Shown here one piece after another: positions 1-22,004 of a stretch of 64,000 nucleotides of DNA (positions are counted from its first letter, which is position 1; each line of letters starts with the position of its first letter). The position numbers and the translations under genes are program-made. The DNA is from Amaranthus tricolor (lineage: Eukaryota; Streptophyta; Magnoliopsida; Caryophyllales; Amaranthaceae). The stretch is taken from positions 16,474,195-16,538,194 of the forward strand of contig NC_080060.1 of the NCBI RefSeq assembly GCF_026212465.1, written 5' to 3'. Below the pieces are notes generated by a model. The model saw only the letters and a list, made by a program, of their open reading frames with translations. It did no database searches and was not told where the DNA came from.

Positions 1-6
1 CTTCAA

Positions 7-12639
<12,633 letters not shown>

Positions 12640-14039
12640 CAAATAGTTTTGTGTGCCAAGTTTCGTGCAAAACAAACCAAGTTAGAGAGCTACTTTATGC
12701 TCGAAAGTGCCAAAAAACATAAAAAAAATTAAAATCCCAACATAGCACGTAAGTTCTAGCATATGTCTATGATTTTCAATTATAACAACTTCAACTCTAT
12801 AATATATACCAAATAGTGTTGTGTGCCAAGTTTCGTGCAAATAAACCAAGTTTGAGCTACTTTATGTGCATAAGTGCCGAAAAAGCTTAAAAACCCATAA
12901 AATCGAAACTTAGCAAGTAATTTCTTGAATATGACTATGATTTTAATTTATAACCACTTCAACACCATGATATATACCAAATAATGCTGTGTGCCAAGTT
13001 TCGTGCAAAACAAACCATGTTTGAGCTACTTTATGCGCAAAAGTGCCAAAAAAAGCTTTAAAACCCATAAAATCGCAACATAACTTGTAATTTTAGCATA
13101 TGACTAAGGTTTTCAATTCTAACCACTTCAACACAATAATTTATACAAAATAGTTTTGTGTGCCATGTTTCGTGCAAAATAAACCAAGTTTGAGCTACTT
13201 TATACGCAAAAGTGCCAAAAAAGCATAAAAACCCATAAAATCGAAACTTAGCAGTTAATTTCTAGCATATGACTATCATTTCCTATTGTCGCCACTTTAA
13301 CATAATAATATATACCAAATACTGTTGTGTGCGAAGTTTCCTGCAAAACAAACCAAGTTTTAGCTACTTTATGCGCGAAAGTGCCAAAAAATCAAAAAAA
13401 CCCATAAAATCGAAACTTTGTAAATAATTTCTTGCATATGACTATGATTTGAAATTATAACCACTTCTACGAAACTATATATACCAATTAGTGTTGTGTG
13501 CCAAGTTTCGTGCCACACAAACCATGTTTGAGCTATTTTTTGCGCGAATGTGCCAAAAAAGCATAAAAACCCATAAAATTGCAACTTAGCATTTAATTTC
13601 TAGCATATGACTATGATTTTCTATTCTCACCACTTTAACATAATAATATATACCAAATAGTGTTGTGTGCCAAGTTTCGTGCAAAACAAAACCATGTTTG
13701 ACGTACTTTATGCGCAAAAGTGCCAAAAAAGCATAAAAACACATAAAATTGCAACATAACACGTAATTTATAGCATATGACTATGATTTTCAATTATAAG
13801 CACTTTAACACAATAATATATACCAAATAGTATTGTGAGCCATGTTTCGTGCAAAACAAACCAAGTTTGAGCTACTTTATGCGCGAAAGTGCCAAAAAAG
13901 CATAAAAACCCATAAAATAGCAACTTAGCACGCAAATTCTAGCATATGACTTTTTCAATTCTAAGCACTTCAACACAATAATATATACCAAATAGTGTTG
14001 AGTGCAATTTGTGTAAAGGAAACCAAGTTTGAGCTACGT
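12640..14039 (+). repeat. HOR A unit V, truncated at the CACTA element
   Basis: Collinear with unit II up to about 13,455, then a block of more diverged monomers to about 14,039, where the CACTA element begins. The last monomer carries the variant GTGTTGAGTGCAATTTG followed by AAAGGAAACCAAGTTTGAGC. No TA tract is reached. Confidence 0.8.
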
Positions 14040-14670
14040 ACGCACTCAACAACGCTTTGAATCTTATGTTGCGAGGTGGGCTTTGAGGTTTTTGTAATGA
14101 GTCGAAGACGTGCACAGTGTTCGTTAAAAGACAAATGATCAAAAGTATCCAATGCAAACTACAAACACAAATTTAAAATCAACAAATTAGAGAGTTCTTT
14201 ATTACTATCATGCCAAATTAATTTTAAAATGAAAATAAATGAGTAAAAATAGTAAAGTTTCTTACCACAGTATCATGCCATTGAGAGTTCTTCAAACCCT
14301 TTGGAACCTCGTTCCATGCGTGCAATATGGAAAGCTTGCGGATACCTAGACCCACTTGTTTTCCATATTGCCTACGCCATTTTCTGCAGGGTTGACCCAA
14401 TGCATTGTATTCCAAATGCATGGGTTCTGTGACTTTGAGGTTTTTTGTAGGACCTCGCCCTTTTCTTTTCTTACTGGTAGTGGTGAGAGCATCCATTGGT
14501 GGGGCGTCTTCAGTTTCAAAATCATTGTCAATCGGTGGAGCGTCTTCAAGCATACGTTCGTATCTCACAATTTGGTCTTCTTCACTGTCATTACTACGAT
14601 GCTCATTATCCGAGGTCTCATTCTCGGGGACAATTTCGTCTCTGAATAAATGCACTGTATATCAGTACCT
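14040..14670 (-). pseudogene. Ptta/En/Spm (Transposase_24) gene fragment, 3' truncated
   Basis: Exon 1 spans roughly 14,655 to 14,266 on the minus strand. It holds an acidic N-terminal part with a repeated DAPP motif, a KKRKGRGPTKN basic patch, then EYNALGQPCRKWRRQYGK and WNEVPKGLKNSQWHDTV, which match the start of the plant transposase (Ptta/En/Spm) domain that accompanies TNP2 in CACTA elements. A donor (GTG|GTAAG at 14265/14264) and an acceptor (TTTGTAG ending at 14159) bound a likely 107-bp intron in phase 0. A short second exon (14,158 to about 14,040) follows and reads into satellite. The C-terminal half of the domain is absent. The upstream start is unclear: the first codon of the open frame is GTG, an in-frame TGA lies just upstream, and an acceptor-like TTTCAG or ATACAG suggests this is an internal exon. 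It would supply the accessory DNA-binding function of the element. It is not functional here. Confidence 0.78.
14159..14265 (-). other. Predicted 107-bp intron in the Ptta-type gene
   Basis: On the minus strand the exon ends ACTGTG and the intron begins GTAAGAAAC. The intron is AT-rich and ends TTTGTGTTTGTAG just before TTTGCATTGG. Phase 0 splicing keeps the frame open into exon 2. This is inferred from splice-site consensus only. Confidence 0.6.
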
Positions 14671-14679
14671 GAAAGAGTA

Positions 14680-14841
14680 TGAATAGAAATATATTAGAAC
14701 ATAAGCTAAGTAATATTAAGAATATGACAAACAATTCTAATACATTCAACACAATAATATATAACAAATAGTGTTATGTGCAATGTTTCATGGAAAACAA
14801 ACCAAGTGCCAAAAAAAACTTTAAAAAGGTTTAAATTCATA
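14680..14841 (-). other. Putative intron between TNP2 and the Ptta-type exon
   Basis: On the minus strand, just after the TNP2 stop, there is a donor-like CACAAG|GTATGAATT (about 14,841). An acceptor-like CTCTTTCAG lies near 14,680. The AT-rich stretch between them is about 160 bp and is mostly made of a diverged satellite monomer. If spliced, the two coding parts would belong to one transcription unit. This is inference from consensus sites. Confidence 0.45.
14720..14830 (+). repeat. Diverged satellite monomer fragment inside the CACTA element
   Basis: The stretch contains AATATGAC, CAATTCTAATACATTCAACA, CAATAATATATAACAAATAG, TGTTATGTGCAATGTTTCAT and GAAAACAAACCAAG, then TGCCAAAAAAAACTTTAAAAA. 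These follow the order and spacing of the flanking satellite monomer, in the same orientation. The segment GAGCTACTTTATGCGCG and its neighbours (about 24 bp) is missing between CCAAG and TGCC, where AAG is repeated at both edges. Several substitutions show it is older than the array around the element. Confidence 0.85.
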
Positions 14842-16095
14842 CCTTGTGAATCACTTAATTCAAATGTATTCCTTCCGTGTGATCTACACGCATATAACCA
14901 ACATCTACATCATCTACATCATCTTGATCCACTGATTTTGGATAGATAAAGGGAGGGGAGTCTTCAAAAGCATCATATTCTTCCTCATCATCAACATCAC
15001 CTATACCAAGGATACTTCTTTTTCCCGGTACAACTATAGACCATTTTTTATCAGACGGGTCGACAATGTAGAATACTTGCTTGGCTTGTGTAGCTAGTAT
15101 GAATGGCTCCTCACTATCACGCAAACGAGCTAAGTCTACAAGAGTAAATCCACAAGGGTCGTCATTTTTAATGCATCGTCGATTATTATCTACCCACTTA
15201 CATTTGAAAAGACCAATATTGAAAGTAGAGTAGTCAAGCTCCCATATTTCATGTACCCGCCCGTAGTATACCAATTTGGCATCAACCGGCGCTTGATCCT
15301 TCGCACTCGCGTAAAATGTAGATGACGCCAAAACAGAAACCCCACTATTCTGTAGATACAATGACTTCTTGTCTTGACCCTGAGTCCAAAATGTGAAGCC
15401 ATTGACATCGTAACCCTCATATTTGTTGACATCATCACGAGAACCAAAAGCTAACCACTTAACAATTTCGGATACACCCTTGAGTTCTTCGCATATTACT
15501 CGATTATGAAACCAATTAATAAACGTCTTGTTATGCAACTGCATCAATGTCCTATCCCCTTTAGAAGGATGTTTTGCGCGCAATATATCAAAATGCTCAC
15601 TCAAAAAAGGATGAACTTCCGGAATATGATGCAACACATACAAGTGTGCTTGTAGAAGGCTTTCTCGAGGAGGTGTGACCGATTTGGAGCCAATTATTCC
15701 TTTTCCCTCAAGCCTTCCTTCATGTCTAGAGGTGGGAAGTCCAATAGGCTTTGTGATGGCCAAATACTCGACTATAAAGTTACTAATCTCATCGCTCACA
15801 GTGCCTTGAATCATACTCCCCTCGGGTTGTGCTGGATTCCTCCCCTTGTTTTGTAAAACACCCATGTGTCTTTCAAAAGGATAACACCACCTTAAAAAAA
15901 TTGGACCCAAAAGCTTGATCTCAAGAACAAGATGGACAATAATATGAACCATTATGTCAAAGAAAGAAGGTGGAAAATACATCTCAAACTTGCATAAAGT
16001 TACAATCACGTCGAGTTGAAGTGCATCAAGTTTAAAGGGATCAAGAACTTTACTACAAATTTTGTTGAAGAATGAACATAGCTCGGTAATAGCAT

Positions 16096-16099
16096 ATCG
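16096..16099 (-). other. Deletion scar in the TNP2 pseudogene
   Basis: On the minus strand the reading ends MKSHD and resumes in another frame at RYAITELC. The stretch normally between these motifs in TNP2 (about 22 residues) is absent. The two sides overlap in a shared CGAT, which suggests a microhomology-mediated deletion. Confidence 0.7.
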
Positions 16100-16375
16100 T
16101 GAGATTTCATGCTTCCCAACTTCAGCTCACCATTTAGGCTCACAAATCTCTTCATGTTGGATGAGTACCCAGACGGAACCTTAATGCCATACAAACACTC
16201 ACAAAATGTCCGTTTCTCTGCTTTGGACAATGTATAGCAAGCTGGAGGCAAATAAACTTTGTCATTACTCATCTTCTTACTGCCACCAACTTCATCAGCT
16301 CTATTTCTTTTCTTACTCACCTTAACATGTGCCCACAACTCCGGATGAAGACCCTTACATTCAAACCAATCTCGC

Positions 16376-16475
16376 ACGCATACATTTTTCTTACCCGGAA
16401 TGTGCCCACCTAACATCTTTTGTCTTACCCGGAATGTTCATGAGAGTCCCGAGTATGGCATCGCATACATTTTTC
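16376..16475. repeat. Short mosaic duplications in the TNP2 pseudogene
   Basis: TCTTACCCGGAATGT occurs at 16389-16403 and again at 16423-16437, 34 bp apart. CGCATACATTTTTCT occurs near 16,377 and near 16,460. The result is that the residues IPGK and KNVC each appear twice in different frames, and the reading frame is lost. Confidence 0.8.
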
Positions 16476-18132
16476 TCTATATGCATAACGTCAAGACAAT
16501 GCCTAACCTGTAGATCTCTCCAATATGGAAGCTTCCAAAAGATTGATTCTTTTTTCCATAATCGGTCTTCACCCCCTTACACTTGCCCCGTTTTACCAAA
16601 TACAGTCTCAACTCCCTTAGCCTGTTCATAAACCTCATAACCGGTCAACGGTCGATGAGCTACATGGTCCTCAACCTCCCTGTTGAACAACTTCTTCTTC
16701 TTACGATATTGGTGGTCTCGTGGGAAGAACTTTCGATGGTGCATGAATACGTGTTTGCACTTAGGAATCCACATGGATTCCATGTCATCGATACATATTG
16801 GGCATGCTTTCTTCCCTTTGTTCTTATACCCCGATAAGTTGCCATATGCCGGAAAATCATTAACGGTGCATAAAAGCATTGCTCGCAATATGAACTCCTC
16901 ATTAGCATATGCATTAAACACTGAAACGCCTTCATCCCACATCTTTCTCAAATCCTCAACGAGAGGTGCAAGATACACATTTATGTCATTGCCAGGTTGT
17001 TTAGGACCCGAGATAAGAAGCGAAAGCATTATGTACTTAGCTTCATACACAACCAAGGTGGCAAATTATAGATCACTAAAAGTACCGGCCATGTACTATG
17101 TTGAGAACTAAGATTGCCGAATGGGTTCATTCCATCCATACACAGTCCGAGCCTTAAATTACGAACCTCATCCCCAAAAGTGTTATGCAACCTATCAATA
17201 CTCTTCCACTCCGGAGAATCAGATGGATGTGTGAGCAAGTGACCTTTCTTCACCCTATTTGCATGCCACCTCATATTTAACGCATCTTTCTTTATAGAAA
17301 ACAAGCGCTTGAATCTAGGTATTATTGGAAGTTACCACAATACCTTAGCCGGGAGCCCTTTAGCATCCCGAGCCCCTTTACACTTGTAGCGCGATAACCC
17401 ACACCTAGGACGCTCTTCTAAGTTCTCGTTTTCATTCCGATACAACACATAATCATTCGGACACGCATGAATCTTCTGGTACTCTAAGCCGAAACGACAC
17501 ATGAGCTTTTTGGCATAATATGTCGACTTTGGAAGTTCATTTCCCTCAGGAAGGATCTCACCTAACGCTTCTAATAACATTGTGAAACTAGCGTCACTCC
17601 AATTGAACTTTGACTTAATGTTGAAAATTGTCAACACTGCTGTTAGTTTGGTGAACTTTGTACATCCAAGGTACAAAGGCTTTTGAGAAGCCTCTGTGAA
17701 CAAGTCAAAAACACGAGGACGTTTTCCTAACTCATCCTCGACTCCCTCCATCATCTCATCAACACGATCCACATCCTCATCGACATTTTCTTCATCTGTC
17801 TCATACCCATGAACATGATCTACTACATCCTCATTGACATCGGCCACATTATTGACGTCCTCAACAACACTTTTCTCTTTGTAAACTCCCTGCTCACCAT
17901 GCCAAACCCAAACATGATATTGAGGCCTAAACCCACGTCGAAGTATGTGCTCCCTAAGGATATCAACACTATCTACCTTTGATACATTGCCACAACTGAC
18001 ACATGGGCAATAAAAACCAACTCCCCCCGTCCTAACTTGATGTTCAACCGCAATACTACAAAATTCTAATACGCCATCAATAAATTCTGACGATTCAATG
18101 CTTCCATACATCCAAGAACGATCGTTTGTCAT

Positions 18133-19101
18133 CCTAATTAGTGTGATTAATTGATTCAAAACAAAATTAATACACAAATTTTAAACATATATACTTAACA
18201 AACTCTAACTAACCACAAAATTAAGAAATTATCATTCATTTAACACAAATTAACCCAAATAATAACACAATGTTTTTTAAAGTGTCCAAATGATGTTTAT
18301 GGTAGTAACCATAATTAATATTCATATAAAAACAATAAAAATAATATCACATTCATAAACTTGGACAACTAATTAACATTCATATCAACAACGCATTCAT
18401 TTAACCTTAAACAACCCTAATTAAACCTAATTTACAAAATAGAAAAAAAATTATGATAAATTTAAAACTTAAAAACCACACACATTCATAAATAAAAGGA
18501 AGAAGTTACTTAAAAACTAGGGCAGCAAATTTTATTTTAATAAAGGTAAAATAAGATTCTACTTCATGAAAGAAACCAGAAACATGTAACTATGTAAGCA
18601 AAGATTTATGAAGATTGGGTAATGTTTCTTATAAATACAGTTCACAGATTGTTTCTTCATTGACGCATAAGACCTTCTATCAACATATTCATCCTATTTT
18701 TAGGCCAATGGGGTAGAGTTTTATGATATCACATAAGAGAATTGCATTTGAGATGCTCCACCATAGGTTTTCTGATACGTTGTCTACCAGGAAATTAAGA
18801 TCAAGACACACTAGGTTTCTTTCTAGAACAATTTAACATTTCAACCAAAAAGGACAAGAGAAAAAAACTTACGAAAAAGTCTACAGAAAGATAATTCATC
18901 TATCATATCCTAAAATCAAACATAATAAGAGATAATAGATGGACGAAAAGAACAGTTTTCACATTGCATATCTTGTACAAAGAAATCGAAATCATAAGTG
19001 AATACATATGCTAATGCGACCAGCAACAAGAACAGAAGCAACAATGAGATATTTCAATGCTTATTGAAATTAAAAAGAGAAATAATACCTTAATTCGTGA
19101 G
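18133..19101. other. Non-coding leader of the CACTA element
   Basis: About 970 bp, AT-rich, between the TNP2 start and the repeat-rich leader. No protein-like open frame is visible. The acceptor-like TAATTAG just before the TNP2 ATG (on the minus strand) suggests that part of this is a 5' untranslated intron. I see no satellite or other recognisable repeat in it. Confidence 0.6.
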
Positions 19102-19350
19102 TTTTGAAGATGAACAAGCAAATGCCTTTGGTTTCAAACGGTTTTGAAGAATGCACACAGTAGAACAAGCAAATGCACGAAACAAGCAAACGTTTGTGAA
19201 CACAGTAGAACAAGCAAACGTTTGATTTCTAGGTTTGTGAATGAAAATGAAGATGAACACGTACAGTAGAACAAGAAAACGTTTGATTTCTGGGTTTGTG
19301 AATGAAAATGAAGATGAACACAATAGAACAAGCAAATGCACGAACGGCTT
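19102..19350 (-). repeat. Tandem repeats of about 57-61 bp in the CACTA leader
   Basis: AGTAGAACAAG recurs at 19204 and 19265, and a variant (AATAGAACAAG) at 19322. Between them GTTTGATTTCT, GGTTTGTGAATGAAAATGAA and GATGAACAC are repeated with few changes. A shorter related copy (AGAACAAGCAAATGCACGAA) lies near 19,160. Open frames across it on both strands are repeat-driven. It lies between the terminal palindromes and the transposase gene, where the promoter and first exon would be expected. Confidence 0.8.
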
Positions 19351-19456
19351 TTCAATGGGTTCGTTTGAGAGAACAAAGCAGCAGTATAATCGTTTTCTGA
19401 AGGGTTTTGTGAAAAAAGAAAATGATGGCGGGTTTTCAATTAAAATATCAAAGGTC

Positions 19457-19714
19457 ATTTGCTGCGGTTCAAAGGAAACCGGAGCAATTAAGAAATTTTG
19501 AAAGTTTATTTGCTATGGTTCAAGCAAAACCGGAGCAATTAAGAAAATTATGAAGAGATATTTGCTGCGGTTTTGCTTTAACCGCAGCAATTAATGTGTT
19601 TTTGAATGATATTTGCTGCGGTAAATTGGATAACCGCAACAATTAAATATTTTTTTTCCTAATACATTTTCCTATTTATTGCTGCGAATATAAAAAAACT
19701 GCTGCAAATGATGA
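19457..19714 (-). repeat. CACTA subterminal palindrome array
   Basis: Units of about 34-35 bp start at 19457, 19508, 19560 and 19611, a 51-52 bp period, with a weaker fifth near 19,674. Each reads ATTTGCTGCGGTT, a short spacer, then AACCGCAGCAATTA or a variant, so each unit is an inverted repeat. Unit 3 (19560-19593) is the most symmetrical. Subterminal repeats of this kind bind the accessory element protein (TNPA in maize En/Spm) and help pair the ends. This role is inferred by analogy. Confidence 0.85.
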
Positions 19715-19742
19715 GCAGCAAATACAATTTTTTCCACTAGTG
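19715..19742 (-). repeat. Right terminal inverted repeat of the CACTA element
   Basis: The minus strand from 19742 reads CACTAGTGGAAAAAATTG and then TATTTGCTGC. The terminal CACTA pentamer marks the superfamily. Satellite resumes at 19743 with TATGATTTTCAATTATAACC, so the expected 3-bp target duplication on this side is TAT (19743-19745). The matching left terminus is not in the window, so this cannot be confirmed. Confidence 0.88.
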
Positions 19743-22004
19743 TATGATTTTCAATTATAACCACTTCCATAAAATAATATATACCAAATAGTATTCTGAG
19801 CCATGTTTCGTGCAAAACAAACCAAGTTTGAGCTACTTTATGCGCGAAAGTGCCAAAAAAGCATAAAAACCCATAAAATCACAACTTAGCACTTAATTTC
19901 TAGCGTATGACTATGATTTTCTATTCTCACCACTTTAACACAATAATGTATACGAAATAGTGTTGTGTGCCAAGTTTCGTGCAAAATAAACCAAGTTTCA
20001 GCTACTTTATGCGCGAAAGTGTTGAATTGAGTGCAAGTTGTGTGAAAAGGAAACCAAGTTTGAGCTACGTTATACGCGAAAGCGCAAAAAAAGCTTAAAA
20101 ATCCATAAAATCGCAACTTAGAACGTAATTTCTAGCATATGACTCTAATTTTAAATTTAACAACTTCAACACAATAATATATACCAAATAGTGTTTTGTG
20201 AGAAGTTTCGTGTAAAACAAACAAAGTTTGAGCTACTTTTTTTGCGAAAGTGCCAGAAAAGCTTACGAACCCATGAAATCGAAACTTAGCACGAAATTTC
20301 TAGCAAATGACTAAGATTTTCATTTATAACCATTTCAACACAATAATATATACTAAATAGTGTTGTGCACCATGTTTCATGCAAAACAAACCATGTTTGA
20401 GCTACTTTATACGCGAAAGTGACAAAAACGCTTAAAACCCCTTTAAATCGTAACTTAACACGTAATTTTTAGCATATGACTATGATTTTAAATTATAACC
20501 ACTTCAAAACAATAATATATATATCAAATAGTTTTGTGTGCCAAGTTTCGTGCAAAACAAACCAAGTTAGAGAGCTACTTTATACTCGAAGTGCCAAAAA
20601 AGCTTCAAAACAATTAAAATCCAAACTTAGCACGTAAGTTCTAGCATATGACTATGATTTTCAATTATAACCACTTCAACACTATAATATATACCAAATA
20701 GTGTTGTGTGCCAAGTTTCGTGCATACAAACCAAGTTTGAGCTACTTTATGCGCGTAAGTGCCGAAAAAGCTTAAAAACCCATGAAATCGAAACTTAGCA
20801 AGTAATTTCTTGCATATGACTATGATTTTAAATTATAACCGCTTCAACACAATGATATGTACCAAATAATGTTGTGTGCCAAGTTTCTTGCAAAACAAAT
20901 CATGTTTGAACTACTTTATGCGCGAAAGTGCAAAAAAAGCTTAAACACCAATAAAATCGAAACTTAGTACGTAATTTCTAGCATATGACTTCTTCAATTC
21001 TAACCACTTCAACACAATAATATATACCAAATCGTGTTGAATGCATGTTTTGTGCAAAGGAAACCAAGTTTGAGCTACGTTATACGCGAAAGCGCAAAAA
21101 AATCTTAAAAATCCATAAAATTGCAACTTAGAACGTAATTTCCAGCATATGACTATGATTTTCAATTCTAACCACTTCAACATAATACTATATACCAAAT
21201 AGTGTTCTGTGCGAACTTTCGTGCAAAACAAACAAAGTTTGAGCTACTTTTTTTGCGAAAGTGCCAAAAAAGCTTACGAACCCATGAAATCTAAACTTGG
21301 CACGAAATTTCTAGCATATGACTAAGATTTTCGATTATAACCATTTCAACAAAATAATATATACCAAATAGTGTTGTGTGCCATGTTTCGTTGAAAACAA
21401 ACCAAGTTTGAGCTACATTATACGCGAACGTGACAAAAACGATTAAAAACCCTTAAAATTGTAACTTAACATGTAAATTTTAGCATATGACTATGATTTT
21501 CAGTTATAACCACTTCAAAACAATAATATATAACCACTTCAAAGCTTAAAAACCAATAAAATCGCAACATAACACGTAATTTTTAGCATATGACTATAGA
21601 TTTCAACTATAGCCACTTCAACATAAGAATATATACCAAATAGTGTTGTGAGCCATATTTCGTGCAAAACAAACCAAGTTTGAGCTACTTTATGCGCGAA
21701 TGTGCCAAAAAAGCATTAAAACCCATAAAATCTCAACTTAGCACTTAATTTCTAGCATATGACTATGATTTTCTATTCTCACCACTTTTACACAATAATA
21801 TATACCAAATAGTGTTGTGTGCCAAGTTTCATGCAAAACAAACCATGTTTGAGGTACTTTATGCGCAAAAGTGCAAAAAAAGCTTAAAAAACCATAAAAT
21901 AGCAACATAACACGTAATTTTTAGCATATGACTATGATTTTCAATTATAACCACTTCAACATAATAATATATTCCAAATTGTGTTGTGAGCCATGTTTCG
22001 GGGA
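19743..22004 (+). repeat. Satellite, module M and junction monomers
   Basis: Same monomer family and orientation as zone A, without a tight higher-order period. The stretch from about 19,840 to 21,212 (module M) recurs at about 33,740-35,120, offset by about 13.9 kb. It includes a fused monomer (GCGAAAGTGTTGAATTGAGT, near 20,010-20,030) and, at 20,508-20,531, the same monomer type that carries the TA tracts in zone A but with only a few TA steps. A broken monomer lies near 21,530-21,550 (TATATAACCACTTCAAAGC). Confidence 0.9.

Larger units (their letters stand above)
14855..18132 (-). pseudogene. TNP2: TNP2-type CACTA transposase pseudogene
   Basis: TNP2 is the DDE transposase of CACTA elements; it cuts at the element termini in the nucleus. 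Reading the minus strand from the ATG at 18132 (just after an acceptor-like TAATTAG), the order is: an N-terminal transposase-associated domain (DRSWMYGS, CPCVSCGN, VWVWHGE); the TNP2 N-terminal part (LPKSTYYAKKLM, KIHACPNDYVLYRNE); the core (MRWHANR, LGLCMDGMNPFGN, STWPVLLV, NLPPWLCMK, NDFPAYGNLSGY, CPIC); DVMHIEKNVCDAILGTL; YLPPACYTLSKAEK and KVPSGYSSNMKRFVSL; a DUF4218 part (FEMYFPPSFFDIMVH, WCYPFERHMGVL); and a DUF4216 part (VSVLASSTFYASAKD, CKWVDNNR). The frame is broken by an in-frame TAA at 17332-17334, a one-base shift near 17,036-17,046, an in-frame TAA at 16577-16579, a mosaic duplication with a shift near 16,390-16,440, and a deletion of about 22 codons with a shift at 16,096-16,099. 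The natural stop is 14855-14857. It is not functional. Confidence 0.93.
14040..19742 (-). mobile_element. Decayed CACTA (En/Spm) DNA transposon, one end missing
   Basis: This 5.7-kb non-satellite block interrupts the array. Its right boundary, read on the minus strand, begins CACTAGTGGAAAAAATTG, the hallmark CACTA terminus. Inside lies an array of subterminal palindromes, then a TNP2-type transposase pseudogene and a second gene with a Ptta/En/Spm (Transposase_24) domain, both on the minus strand. This is the standard layout of an autonomous plant CACTA element. The left boundary near 14,040 shows no CACTA terminus: coding sequence of the second gene runs straight into a satellite monomer. 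The element is therefore truncated and cannot be mobile by itself. The satellite phase also differs on the two sides, so flanking satellite was lost with that end. The left edge is uncertain by a few bases. Confidence 0.93.

Noticed and set aside
14356..14686. Plus-strand open frames opposite the Ptta-type and TNP2 pseudogenes (also 16329-17111)
   Set aside because: They are antisense shadows of the minus-strand transposase coding sequence and show no family motifs.
19090..19458. Minus-strand Phe/Leu/Cys-rich open frames upstream of TNP2
   Set aside because: They follow the 57-61 bp tandem repeats, exist in overlapping frames and resemble no known domain. A short leader peptide cannot be excluded but is unsupported.
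19808..19826. CENP-B-box-like sequence in the monomer (TTTCGTGCAAAACAAAC)
   Set aside because: The TTCG and the spaced A and C positions fit, but the CGGG core does not. The match is too weak to claim a CENP-B-type binding site.
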